Assembly: GCA_030844625.1 (NCBI GenBank) | Contig: JAUUNJ010000169.1 | Location: forward strand, 1 to 5,906 | Source: Roseburia sp. | GTDB taxonomy: Bacteria > Bacillota > Clostridia > Lachnospirales > Lachnospiraceae | DNA length: 5,906 bases | Direction: 5' to 3' | In this document: positions 1-5,861 of the stretch, in pieces | How positions within the stretch are numbered: position 1 is the stretch's first letter | Layout of the letters: every line of letters begins with the position of its first letter | The notes under the pieces: model-generated | What the model was told of the DNA's origin: nothing | Database searches by the model: none | Seen by the model: only the letters and a program-made list of their open reading frames with translations | Position numbers and translations under genes: made by a program

Positions 1-1763
1 CAGCAATCGGTCACAGAAGACTTAGCATTATTGATTTAAGCCATGGTGCACAGCCGATGTATAATGAGTCCGGAGATATTGCCATTGTATTTAATGGTGA
101 GATTTATAATCATCTTGAAATAAGAAAAGAGTTAATAGAAAAAGGACATAAATTTGCCAATGATTCCGATACAGAATGTCTGATTCATGGATATGAGGAA
201 TATGGCACTGAACTGCTCTCAAAATTGCGTGGAATGTTTGCTTTTGTGATTTGGGATACCAGAACAAATACTATGTTTGGCGCAAGAGATCATTTTGGAA
301 TCAAACCATTTTATTATTCCCAGTTTCATAATCATCTTATTTTCGCATCTGAAACGAAAGCAATTCTCGAATTTCCGGAATTTAGAAAAGAATTAAACGA
401 AGAAGCACTGGAGCAGTATTTAAGCTTCCAGTATTCTGTGCTGCCGGAAACTTTCTTTAAAGGAATATATAAACTTCCAGCCGGACATTATATGATTTTT
501 AAGAATGGAAAACTGACCATAGAAAGATATTTTGATCCGATGATGGAGCCGGCTGAGGGCGGAGATTTGGAGCAGACGGTCAGCGAAATAGAAGAAGTGG
601 TTCATGATACTGTGGATGCTCATATGATTGCTGATGTAGAGGTAGGCTCTTTATTGTCCAGTGGTGTAGATTCCAGTTATGTGGTATCAGAATTTCCGGG
701 AAATAAAACATTTACTGTGGGATTCCTTGATAAGGAAAGCAAATATAATGAGATAAGATATGCAGAAGGTCTTGTAAAGGAATTGAACAAAAAGAATTAC
801 AGCAAGAATATTAACAGTGAAGAATATTTTGAATCCATACCGACGGTTATGTACTATATGGATGAACCACTTGCAGATCCTTCCTGTATTGCGCTTTATT
901 TTGTGGACCAGCTTGCGGCAGAACAGATTAAAGTAGTTCTTTCCGGTGAAGGTGCTGATGAGTTTTTTGGCGGGTACAATATTTATCATGAGCCTTTATC
1001 GCTAAAAGGATATCAGAAAATTCCGAAATGTATCAGAAAAGGTCTGGCAAAGATTGCAAAAAGAATGCCGGATATTAAGGGCAGAGATTTTATTATTCGC
1101 GGCAGCAAGAGTGTGGAAGAAAGATTTATCGGAAATGCAAACATGTTTTCTGTGGAGGACAGGGAAAAACTTTTGAAAAGTAAATTGACACATATGTCGC
1201 CTCAGGAAATTGTGGCCAGCACATACAGCAAGGCATCTCATTTGAATGATATTGCAAAAATGCAGTATATTGATACCAACTTCTGGCTTCAGGGAGATAT
1301 TCTTCTGAAAGCTGATAAAATGAGTATGGCACACTGTCTGGAATCAAGAGTACCTTTTCTTGACGTCAGAGTTTTTGACTATGCAAAAAAACTTCCAATT
1401 GATTTCAGGTGCAATGAGGAAGCTACAAAGCGAGCGTTTAGAATTGCAGCAAAAAGGCATATTCCGGAATCTACTGCAAATAAAAAGAAACTTGGATTCC
1501 CTGTGCCAATAAGAGTATGGCTTAAGGAAGATAAATATTACAATATGGTCATGGAAACTCTGACTGGAGAAGCAGCACAGAAATACTTTAATACAGAGAT
1601 CCTTGTGAAACTAATGGAAGAGCACAGAGCAGGAAAGGCTGATAACAGCAGAAGAATATGGACTGTATATGTATTTCTTGTATGGTACAATGTATATTTT
1701 GAAAAAGATGAATTTAAGCCGATTAACAGTGAATGGATTGAAAATCGAATAAAAACTGCTTAA
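1..1763 (+). CDS. asnB: Asparagine synthase (glutamine-hydrolysing), 5'-truncated by the window edge
   Basis: Cytoplasmic enzyme that makes asparagine from aspartate, ATP and glutamine-derived ammonia. The reading frame is already open at base 3 (AIGHRRLSIIDLS...), so the Met at 57 is internal; 586 residues are visible. AsnB proteins usually have about 50 residues before GHRRLSIIDLS, so the initiator Met and nucleophilic Cys2 of the glutaminase domain should lie just upstream. Visible glutaminase motifs are NGEIYN (93-110) and ARDHFGIKPFYY (282-317). The synthetase domain follows, with a PP-loop SSGVDSS (657-677), SGEGADE (942-962), SRVPFLD (1344-1364) and a GFPVPIRVW stretch (1494-1520). The C-terminus (IWTVYVFLVWYNVYF) is typical and ends at TAA 1761-1763. 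No frameshift was seen. It is separated from the next operon by a gap with its own promoter, so it is probably a separate transcription unit. The family call is very secure; asnB-like paralogues acting on other substrates exist but nothing here suggests that. Confidence 0.95.
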   Translation, partial: AIGHRRLSIIDLSHGAQPMYNESGDIAIVFNGEIYNHLEIRKELIEKGHKFANDSDTECLIHGYEEYGTELLSKLRGMFAFVIWDTRTNTMFGARDHFGIKPFYYSQFHNHLIFASETKAILEFPEFRKELNEEALEQYLSFQYSVLPETFFKGIYKLPAGHYMIFKNGKLTIERYFDPMMEPAEGGDLEQTVSEIEEVVHDTVDAHMIADVEVGSLLSSGVDSSYVVSEFPGNKTFTVGFLDKESKYNEIRYAEGLVKELNKKNYSKNINSEEYFESIPTVMYYMDEPLADPSCIALYFVDQLAAEQIKVVLSGEGADEFFGGYNIYHEPLSLKGYQKIPKCIRKGLAKIAKRMPDIKGRDFIIRGSKSVEERFIGNANMFSVEDREKLLKSKLTHMSPQEIVASTYSKASHLNDIAKMQYIDTNFWLQGDILLKADKMSMAHCLESRVPFLDVRVFDYAKKLPIDFRCNEEATKRAFRIAAKRHIPESTANKKKLGFPVPIRVWLKEDKYYNMVMETLTGEAAQKYFNTEILVKLMEEHRAGKADNSRRIWTVYVFLVWYNVYFEKDEFKPINSEWIENRIKTA

Positions 1764-1774
1764 TTAATTTAAAA

Positions 1775-1784
1775 AAAACGTTTT
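1775..1784. promoter_or_regulatory. Perfect 10-bp palindrome AAAACGTTTT upstream of the promoter
   Basis: AAAACGTTTT is a perfect inverted repeat centred on CG. It lies 27 bases upstream of the -35 box, in an A/T-rich stretch just after asnB. A central CG flanked by A and T tracts is typical of operators for LacI/GalR-family regulators such as CcpA. However, the outer TG...CA bases of the CcpA cre consensus are absent. In a sequence this AT-rich, chance is a real alternative. Confidence 0.2.
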
Positions 1785-1811
1785 AATTTTATTACAATTT
1801 TAACTTGATAT

Positions 1812-1840
1812 TTGACAATAAAAGATTTATTCTATATAAG
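1812..1840 (+). promoter_or_regulatory. Sigma-A-type promoter for the decarboxylase operon
   Basis: A perfect -35 box TTGACA (1812-1817) is followed by a 17-base spacer and TATAAG (1835-1840), which matches the -10 consensus in five of six positions. Transcription would start near 1847, giving a leader of about 75 bases before the ATG at 1922. The promoter lies inside the longest upstream extension of the downstream reading frame (possible start at 1805), which supports the later start. No convincing GC-rich intrinsic terminator precedes it, so some readthrough from asnB remains possible. Confidence 0.7.
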
Positions 1841-1848
1841 GCAGAAAA

Positions 1849-1875
1849 GTTGCGTGAGCAATGCAAAGTTTTTTT
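1849..1875 (+). other. Small leader hairpin followed by a T7 run (weak attenuator-like element)
   Basis: In the predicted leader, TTGC (1850-1853) can pair with GCAA (1858-1861) around a GTGA loop of the GNRA type. A second GCAA (1863-1866) offers an alternative partner, and seven T residues follow at 1869-1875. The arrangement resembles an attenuator, but a 4-bp stem is very weak and no known riboswitch class was recognised. Confidence 0.15.
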
Positions 1876-1909
1876 ACTGCATATAAATTATTTTTATTTA
1901 TTTAATAAT

Positions 1910-1915
1910 GGAGGA
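1910..1915 (+). promoter_or_regulatory. Ribosome binding site deciding the start at 1922
   Basis: GGAGGA sits six bases before the ATG at 1922, an ideal spacing. The alternative start at 1805 (TTG) has no comparable site, lies upstream of the predicted promoter, and would add 39 residues unlike any carboxyltransferase N-terminus. Confidence 0.85.
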
Positions 1916-1921
1916 CTGATT

Positions 1922-3376
1922 ATGAGTACAACAGCTAAAGTTACAGCAAGACAGAGAATTGAAAATCTGCTTGATGATAACAGTTTTGTTGAAATTGGAG
2001 CTTTCGTTAAGGCGAGAAGCACGGATTTTAACATTAGTGCCAAGGATACTCCATCTGATGGTGTTATTACCGGATATGGTGTGATCAATGGCAGATTAGT
2101 GTATGTCTACAGTCAGGATTCATCTGTACTGGGTGGTTCTGTAGGCGAAATGCACGCTAAGAAAATAGTAAGTCTCTACGATTTGGCGATGAAGACAGGA
2201 GCGCCTGTTATCGGCCTGATCGACAGTACAGGGCTTAGACTTCAGGAATCTGTAGATGGACTGAATGCATTTGGACAGATTTATTTAAAACAGTCACTTG
2301 CATCAGGAGTTATTCCACAGATTACAGCAATTTTTGGTAATTGTGGCGGAGGATTAAGTATTGTTGCAGGACTTTCAGACTTTACTTTTATGGAAAGTGA
2401 TAATGCGCAGTTATTTGTTAATTCACCAAATGCAATTAACGAAAACAGAAAAGAAGTGTGCGACAGTGCATCTTCTAAGTTCCAGAGTGAGTCAGCGGGT
2501 AATGTTGATTTCACAGGTACAGAGACTGAGGTTATTGATGGTTTAAGAGAACTTGTTTCTGTATTGCCGTCTAATAACGAAGATGAGGCTGCTGATCTGG
2601 TATGTGAAGATGATTTAAACAGAGCGGCAGAAGGTGTTGAAAACTGTGCTGCAGATACAAAGCTGGCTTTAGAAAATCTTTCTGATAATAACTTTATTGT
2701 TGAAATTAAAAAAGATTTTGCGCCTGAAATGGTAACAGCGTTTATCAAGTTAAATGGCGCTACTGTTGGTGCAGTTGCCAATAGAACAAAAATTTATGAC
2801 GATGACATGAACGTTGCAGAAGAATTTGAAGCAAAGCTTACAGCAAAAGGCTGTGACAAGGCGGCAAAATTTGTTCAGTTCTGTGACGCTTTCAATATTC
2901 CTGTTCTTACACTGACAAATGTTAATGGATATGCTGCAACAATGTGTCAGGAAAAGCATGGGGCGAAAGCCACATCAAAACTTGTTTATGCATTTGCCAA
3001 TGCAACAGTACCTAAGGTTAATCTTATTGTTGGTGATGCCATTGGAACCGCTTATGTTACAATGAACAGCAAGGCAACAGGTGCTGATATAGTTTATGCA
3101 TGGCCAACAGCCAGGGTAGGTATGATGGAGGCTAAGAGCGCTGTTGAAATCATGTATGCTGATGAAATAAATGCAGGGGAAGATGTAGATGCCGTAATCA
3201 ATGAAAAAGTTGCTGAATATCAGGCTTTACAGGGTGACGTAATGTCCGCGGCAGCAAGAGGTTATGTTGACAGTATCGTAGAACCTGTTGATACAAGAAA
3301 ATATTTAATTGGTGCGTTCGAAATGTTATATACAAAATTTGAAGACAGACCGGGAAAGAAACACGGAACAGTTTAA
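1922..3376 (+). CDS. MmdA-like carboxyltransferase subunit (acyl-CoA carboxylase beta / methylmalonyl-CoA decarboxylase alpha family), divergent
   Basis: Family members move a carboxyl group between an acyl-CoA and biotin on a carrier protein; in Na+ pumps this starts methylmalonyl-CoA or glutaconyl-CoA decarboxylation. The predicted 484 residues cover both crotonase-fold halves. N-half matches include ARQRIENLLDDNSFVEIGAF (9-28), YSQDSSVLGGSVGEMHAKK (63-81) and ASGVIPQI (127-134). C-half matches include FAPEMV (266-271), FCDAFNIPVLTL (320-331), MNSKATGADIVYAWP (381-395) and a GKKHG tail (478-482). It is somewhat shorter than the usual 505-525 residues. Several signatures are altered: DSTGLRLQES (101-110) replaces the usual DSGGARIQEG; GNCGGG (139-144) stands where GPCAGG is usual; the EELGGA..H segment is unrecognisable near 170-195; NVNGYAATMCQE (333-344) replaces DVPGFLPGTDQE; GTAY (375-378) replaces GGAY; MEAKSAVEI (402-410) replaces MGPEGAV. 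Fold and family are clear, but the acyl-CoA substrate is uncertain and altered or lost catalysis is possible. The next gene starts 13 bases later. Confidence 0.85.
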   Translation: MSTTAKVTARQRIENLLDDNSFVEIGAFVKARSTDFNISAKDTPSDGVITGYGVINGRLVYVYSQDSSVLGGSVGEMHAKKIVSLYDLAMKTGAPVIGLIDSTGLRLQESVDGLNAFGQIYLKQSLASGVIPQITAIFGNCGGGLSIVAGLSDFTFMESDNAQLFVNSPNAINENRKEVCDSASSKFQSESAGNVDFTGTETEVIDGLRELVSVLPSNNEDEAADLVCEDDLNRAAEGVENCAADTKLALENLSDNNFIVEIKKDFAPEMVTAFIKLNGATVGAVANRTKIYDDDMNVAEEFEAKLTAKGCDKAAKFVQFCDAFNIPVLTLTNVNGYAATMCQEKHGAKATSKLVYAFANATVPKVNLIVGDAIGTAYVTMNSKATGADIVYAWPTARVGMMEAKSAVEIMYADEINAGEDVDAVINEKVAEYQALQGDVMSAAARGYVDSIVEPVDTRKYLIGAFEMLYTKFEDRPGKKHGTV

Positions 3377-3389
3377 GTGAGGTGCAAAC

Positions 3390-4214
3390 ATGAAATTATC
3401 AAAAAAATTACGTTTTATATTTAGCCTGACTGCTTTGTGTGCCTGTTTGTTTATGGGAACCGTTGCAATTTATGCAGATACATTACCAATTCAGGAGGAA
3501 GAGGCAACAACACTTTCTGCTGAAGATGCAAAAACCTATGCGAATGGTAAGATTAACATGGCAACGGCAAAGAGCATGGTGGAGCAATATGTATCTGCCA
3601 TATCCCAGATTTCATCCTGTTCAGCGGAAGAATTAGAGTACATATCTGATTCCATGTCATATCAGACGGATATGTATTCCAATTTTGCAAGTGTGGTTGG
3701 TGATGAAACATGTGGTGCACTGAAATCATATGATAATGTGGTTGTAAATGAATTGGAGGATGCAGACGCAGTTGACGTTGAAGCAAATCTGCATTTTGAA
3801 AATAAAGAATTAAAAATGATTCTTCATGTCAATTGTTTTGATACAATAGGGGCTCAGATTATTTCAACAGAATTTAGTCTTGCTGACAATGGAGAAGAAT
3901 CTTTTGGAAGTAAAATGTCTACAGCAGGATCAAATACTTTAATGGGTATGGGCGTGGTGTTTTTCGTTCTTATATTCATTTCCCTCATTATTTCGTGTTT
4001 CAATTTCATTCCTAAAATTACGGAAAAATTGGAAAACAGAAAAGCAGGCAAAACAGAGGAGATCAGCAATGCTGCCGCAGATGAAGTAGTACAGACTCCG
4101 GTGGCAGAGGAAGATGATACAGAATTAATCGCAGTTATTGCTGCTGCAATTGCTGCCAGTGAACATACATCTACAGACAGTTTTGTCGTAAGATCTATTA
4201 GAAGACGTTTATAG
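3390..4214 (+). CDS. OadG-type membrane-anchor subunit of Na+-pumping decarboxylase, with a large extracytoplasmic N-terminal domain
   Basis: OadG/MmdD-type subunits anchor and assemble the carboxyltransferase and biotin parts on the membrane pump. The start is supported by GAGGTG (3379-3384) five bases before the ATG. Residues 1-29 form a signal peptide (KLSKK basic end, hydrophobic core, likely cleavage after IYA). Residues about 30-180 form a predicted extracytoplasmic region with cysteines at 77, 108 and 149. One transmembrane segment follows at about 184-206, then a charged linker, then a C-terminal tail with ELIAVIAAAIAA (245-256) and DSFVVRSIRR (263-272). That tail is the recognisable hallmark of this subunit family. 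At 274 residues it is far longer than classical OadG (roughly 80-100) because of the extra domain. The domain contains a KSYDNVVVNELEDADAVDVE segment (112-131) that recalls secreted DUF3887/NTF2-like domains, but this is a weak resemblance. The subunit role is secure; the domain function is unknown. Confidence 0.85.
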   Translation: MKLSKKLRFIFSLTALCACLFMGTVAIYADTLPIQEEEATTLSAEDAKTYANGKINMATAKSMVEQYVSAISQISSCSAEELEYISDSMSYQTDMYSNFASVVGDETCGALKSYDNVVVNELEDADAVDVEANLHFENKELKMILHVNCFDTIGAQIISTEFSLADNGEESFGSKMSTAGSNTLMGMGVVFFVLIFISLIISCFNFIPKITEKLENRKAGKTEEISNAAADEVVQTPVAEEDDTELIAVIAAAIAASEHTSTDSFVVRSIRRRL

Positions 4215-4270
4215 GCAGGTGCTAAAATGCACCGACCGAAATACCGCCCAACGATAGTGAGGGGCGATAC
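4215..4270 (+). other. Locally GC-rich intergenic segment with two potential hairpins
   Basis: This segment is 31 of 56 bases G+C (55%), clearly richer than the flanking genes. GGTGC (4218-4222) pairs with GCACC (4229-4233) around TAAAAT. CGCCC (4245-4249) pairs with GGGCG (4262-4266), extendable by two A-T pairs beyond one mismatch (4242-4269). No T-run follows, so it is not a terminator. It could be an RNA processing or stability element that tunes subunit ratio, or a fragment of a dispersed repeat. No known RNA family was recognised. Confidence 0.35.
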
Positions 4271-4292
4271 ATATATATTTAGGAGGAAATAA
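4227..4292 (+). CDS. Candidate 21-residue basic micro-ORF upstream of the biotin carrier gene
   Basis: ATG at 4227 is preceded by AGGTG (4217-4221) with a five-base spacer. The frame runs 21 codons to TAA 4290-4292, one base before the ATG of the biotin carrier gene, a geometry suited to translational coupling. The peptide (beginning MHRPKYRPTIV, ending IFRRK) is strongly basic. Against coding: it is very short, uses CGA, CGC and AGG codons unlike its neighbours, and its last codons double as the AGGAGG ribosome binding site of the next gene (4281-4286). Veillonella methylmalonyl-CoA decarboxylase has a small epsilon subunit, but no resemblance to an OadG-like tail is evident here. The function is unknown and it may not be a gene. 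Confidence 0.2.
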   Translation: MHRPKYRPTIVRGDTYIFRRK

Positions 4293-4293
4293 A

Positions 4294-4656
4294 ATGAAAA
4301 GTTATACAATTACAGTAAATGGAAATGTATATGATGTTACTGTTGAGGAAACAGGCAGCACAGCAAGTGCTCCGGTTAAGCCTGTAGCAAAAGCTGCTGC
4401 ACCTGCCCCTAAGGCAGCACCGGCAGCAAGTGGCGCAGAAGGAAGTGTTAAGGTTACAGCCCCTATGCCGGGAAAAGTTTTGTCAATCAGTGCAACACCT
4501 GGTCAGGCAGTAAGTAAGGGAGATACTATTTTAGTATTTGAGGCAATGAAGATGGAGAATACAGTAGTTGCTCCTGAAGACGGAACAGTTGCAAATATTT
4601 CAGTTGCAGTTGGAGATTCTTTTGAAGCCGGAGCTACATTAGCTTCTTTGAACTAA
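4294..4656 (+). CDS. Biotin carrier protein (biotin/lipoyl-attachment domain) of the decarboxylase
   Basis: Carries biotin that shuttles the carboxyl group from carboxyltransferase to the membrane pump, as MmdC, GcdC and the transcarboxylase 1.3S subunit do. The 120-residue protein has a short N-terminal beta segment (1-20), a flexible Ala/Pro-rich linker (about 22-47) and a biotinyl domain (about 51-120). The attachment motif is EAMKM (83-87), with Lys86 as the residue to be biotinylated. The APMPGKV segment (56-62) is typical of biotinyl domains. AGGAGG (4281-4286) lies seven bases before the ATG, a strong site consistent with high expression of a carrier that serves other subunits. A biotin protein ligase acting in trans would be needed and is not in the window. 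The length is usual for free-standing carriers of this kind. Confidence 0.95.
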   Translation: MKSYTITVNGNVYDVTVEETGSTASAPVKPVAKAAAPAPKAAPAASGAEGSVKVTAPMPGKVLSISATPGQAVSKGDTILVFEAMKMENTVVAPEDGTVANISVAVGDSFEAGATLASLN

Positions 4657-4695
4657 TTTCTACTGTTTAATTTTACTGAAATCTGGAGGTAACTT

Positions 4696-5838
4696 ATGAA
4701 TTTCTTAGATACATTGGAAAACCTCGTTGGCCAGACAGCTTTTATGAACCTTACATGGGGCAATTACATAATGATTGTTGTGGCATGTGTTTTCCTATAT
4801 TTAGCAATAAAAAAAGACTATGAACCATTATTGTTGGTTCCTATTGCTTTTGGTATGCTTTTGGTAAATATGTATCCGGACATTATGAAAGTGCCGGCAG
4901 ACGGAGAGGCAGGAGGACTGCTTCACTATTTCTATCTGTTGGATGAATGGAGTATTTTACCATCACTTATTTTTATGGGTGTTGGGGCGATGACAGACTT
5001 TGGTCCGCTCATTGCAAATCCAAAGAGCTTTCTTCTGGGAGCTGCAGCTCAGTTCGGTATATATGGAGCGTACTTCTTAGCAATTTTCATGGGATTTGGC
5101 GGGAAAGCTGCCGCTGCAATTTCCATTATTGGTGGTGCAGACGGTCCGACATCCATTTTCCTTGCAGGTAAGCTGGGGCAGACAGATTTGCTGGGACCAA
5201 TTGCCGTTGCGGCATATTCGTACATGTCATTGGTGCCGATTATCCAGCCGCCTATTATGAAGTTGTTGACTACAGAGAAAGAGCGTAAAATCAAGATGGA
5301 ACAGTTAAGACCTGTTTCTAAGCTGGAAAAGATTTTATTCCCTATTGTTGTTACAATTGTAGTCGTTATGATTTTACCTACAACAGCACCCCTTGTTGGT
5401 ATGCTTATGTTAGGTAACTTGTTTAGAGAATCAGGTGTTGTAAAACAGTTACAGGAAACAGCATCCAATGCACTTATGTACATTGTAGTTATTTTACTTG
5501 GTACAAGCGTAGGTGCCACAACAAGCGCGGAAGCATTTTTAAATGTGGATACATTAAAGATTGTGGTGTTAGGTTTGGTTGCTTTTGCTGTCGGTACAGC
5601 CGCAGGTGTATTCTTTGGTAAGCTGATGTGTATTGCCACGCATGGCAAAGTGAATCCATTAATTGGTTCCGCAGGTGTTTCTGCCGTTCCAATGGCAGCC
5701 AGAGTATCGCAGAAAGTTGGTGCGGAAGCGGATCCGACAAACTTCCTTTTAATGCATGCTATGGGACCAAACGTAGCAGGTGTTATCGGTACTGCGGTTG
5801 CTGCAGGTACATTTATGGCTATATTTGGTGTTAAATAA
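4696..5838 (+). CDS. Na+-translocating decarboxylase beta subunit (carboxybiotin decarboxylase, OadB/MmdB/GcdB family)
   Basis: Integral membrane pump that decarboxylates carboxybiotin and couples this to Na+ export. The 380-residue, highly hydrophobic protein matches the short MmdB/GcdB length rather than the roughly 430 residues of enterobacterial OadB. Signatures include MGVGAMTDFGPLIANP (94-109), IIGGADGPTSIF (144-155), YSYMSLVPIIQPP (174-186) and NPLIGSAGVSAVPMAAR (320-336). Residues known from Klebsiella OadB work (Asp203, Tyr229, Asn373, Gly377, Ser382, Arg389; recalled, not looked up) map to Asp149, probably Tyr176, Asn320, Gly324, Ser329 and Arg336; the last four keep exactly the same spacing. 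The Na+ and proton pathway therefore looks intact. GGAGGT (4685-4690) precedes the ATG by five bases. It lies 39 bases after the biotin carrier gene, in the same operon. MmdB, GcdB and OadB cannot be told apart from sequence alone, so substrate is set by the carboxyltransferase partners. Confidence 0.95.
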   Translation: MNFLDTLENLVGQTAFMNLTWGNYIMIVVACVFLYLAIKKDYEPLLLVPIAFGMLLVNMYPDIMKVPADGEAGGLLHYFYLLDEWSILPSLIFMGVGAMTDFGPLIANPKSFLLGAAAQFGIYGAYFLAIFMGFGGKAAAAISIIGGADGPTSIFLAGKLGQTDLLGPIAVAAYSYMSLVPIIQPPIMKLLTTEKERKIKMEQLRPVSKLEKILFPIVVTIVVVMILPTTAPLVGMLMLGNLFRESGVVKQLQETASNALMYIVVILLGTSVGATTSAEAFLNVDTLKIVVLGLVAFAVGTAAGVFFGKLMCIATHGKVNPLIGSAGVSAVPMAARVSQKVGAEADPTNFLLMHAMGPNVAGVIGTAVAAGTFMAIFGVK

Positions 5839-5861
5839 TACTTATAATGGAGGAAAATAAA

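Noticed and set aside
657..677. SSGVDSS instead of SGGVDSS in the asparagine synthase PP-loop
   Set aside because: The Ser variant is common in AsnB-type proteins of Firmicutes and keeps the nucleotide-binding residues, so it is not a sign of lost function.
1764..1800. Intrinsic terminator after the asparagine synthase gene
   Set aside because: The stretch is A/T-rich with T-runs but lacks a GC-containing stem; the only palindrome (AAAACGTTTT) has no loop and could not form a stable hairpin.
1805..1921. In-frame upstream extension of the MmdA-like gene starting at 1805
   Set aside because: It has no ribosome binding site, spans the -35/-10 promoter, and has a hydrophobic-basic composition unlike the family; the 1922 start has GGAGGA at ideal spacing and gives the expected N-terminus.
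2281..2781. Antisense ORF of 166 codons inside the MmdA-like gene
   Set aside because: Low-complexity Ser/Ala-rich shadow of a well-supported gene, with no ribosome binding site or family resemblance.
1..3376. A shared pathway linking asparagine synthase and the decarboxylase through oxaloacetate and aspartate
   Set aside because: The operon has its own promoter after a 158-base gap, and adjacency alone does not support a functional link.
3390..3476. Possible lipoprotein signal (Cys17 or Cys19 in the signal peptide) in the OadG-like protein
   Set aside because: The preceding residues (TALC, LCAC) do not fit the lipobox well, and a standard cleavage after IYA is more plausible.
3854..4309. 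Antisense ORF of 151 codons across the end of the OadG-like gene and the following gap
   Set aside because: It overlaps the conserved OadG tail on the other strand, and no initiation signal or recognisable domain is present.
5049..5648. Antisense ORF of 199 codons inside the pump gene
   Set aside because: It mirrors the codon pattern of the opposite strand's membrane protein; the sense strand has an intact, clearly conserved family member.
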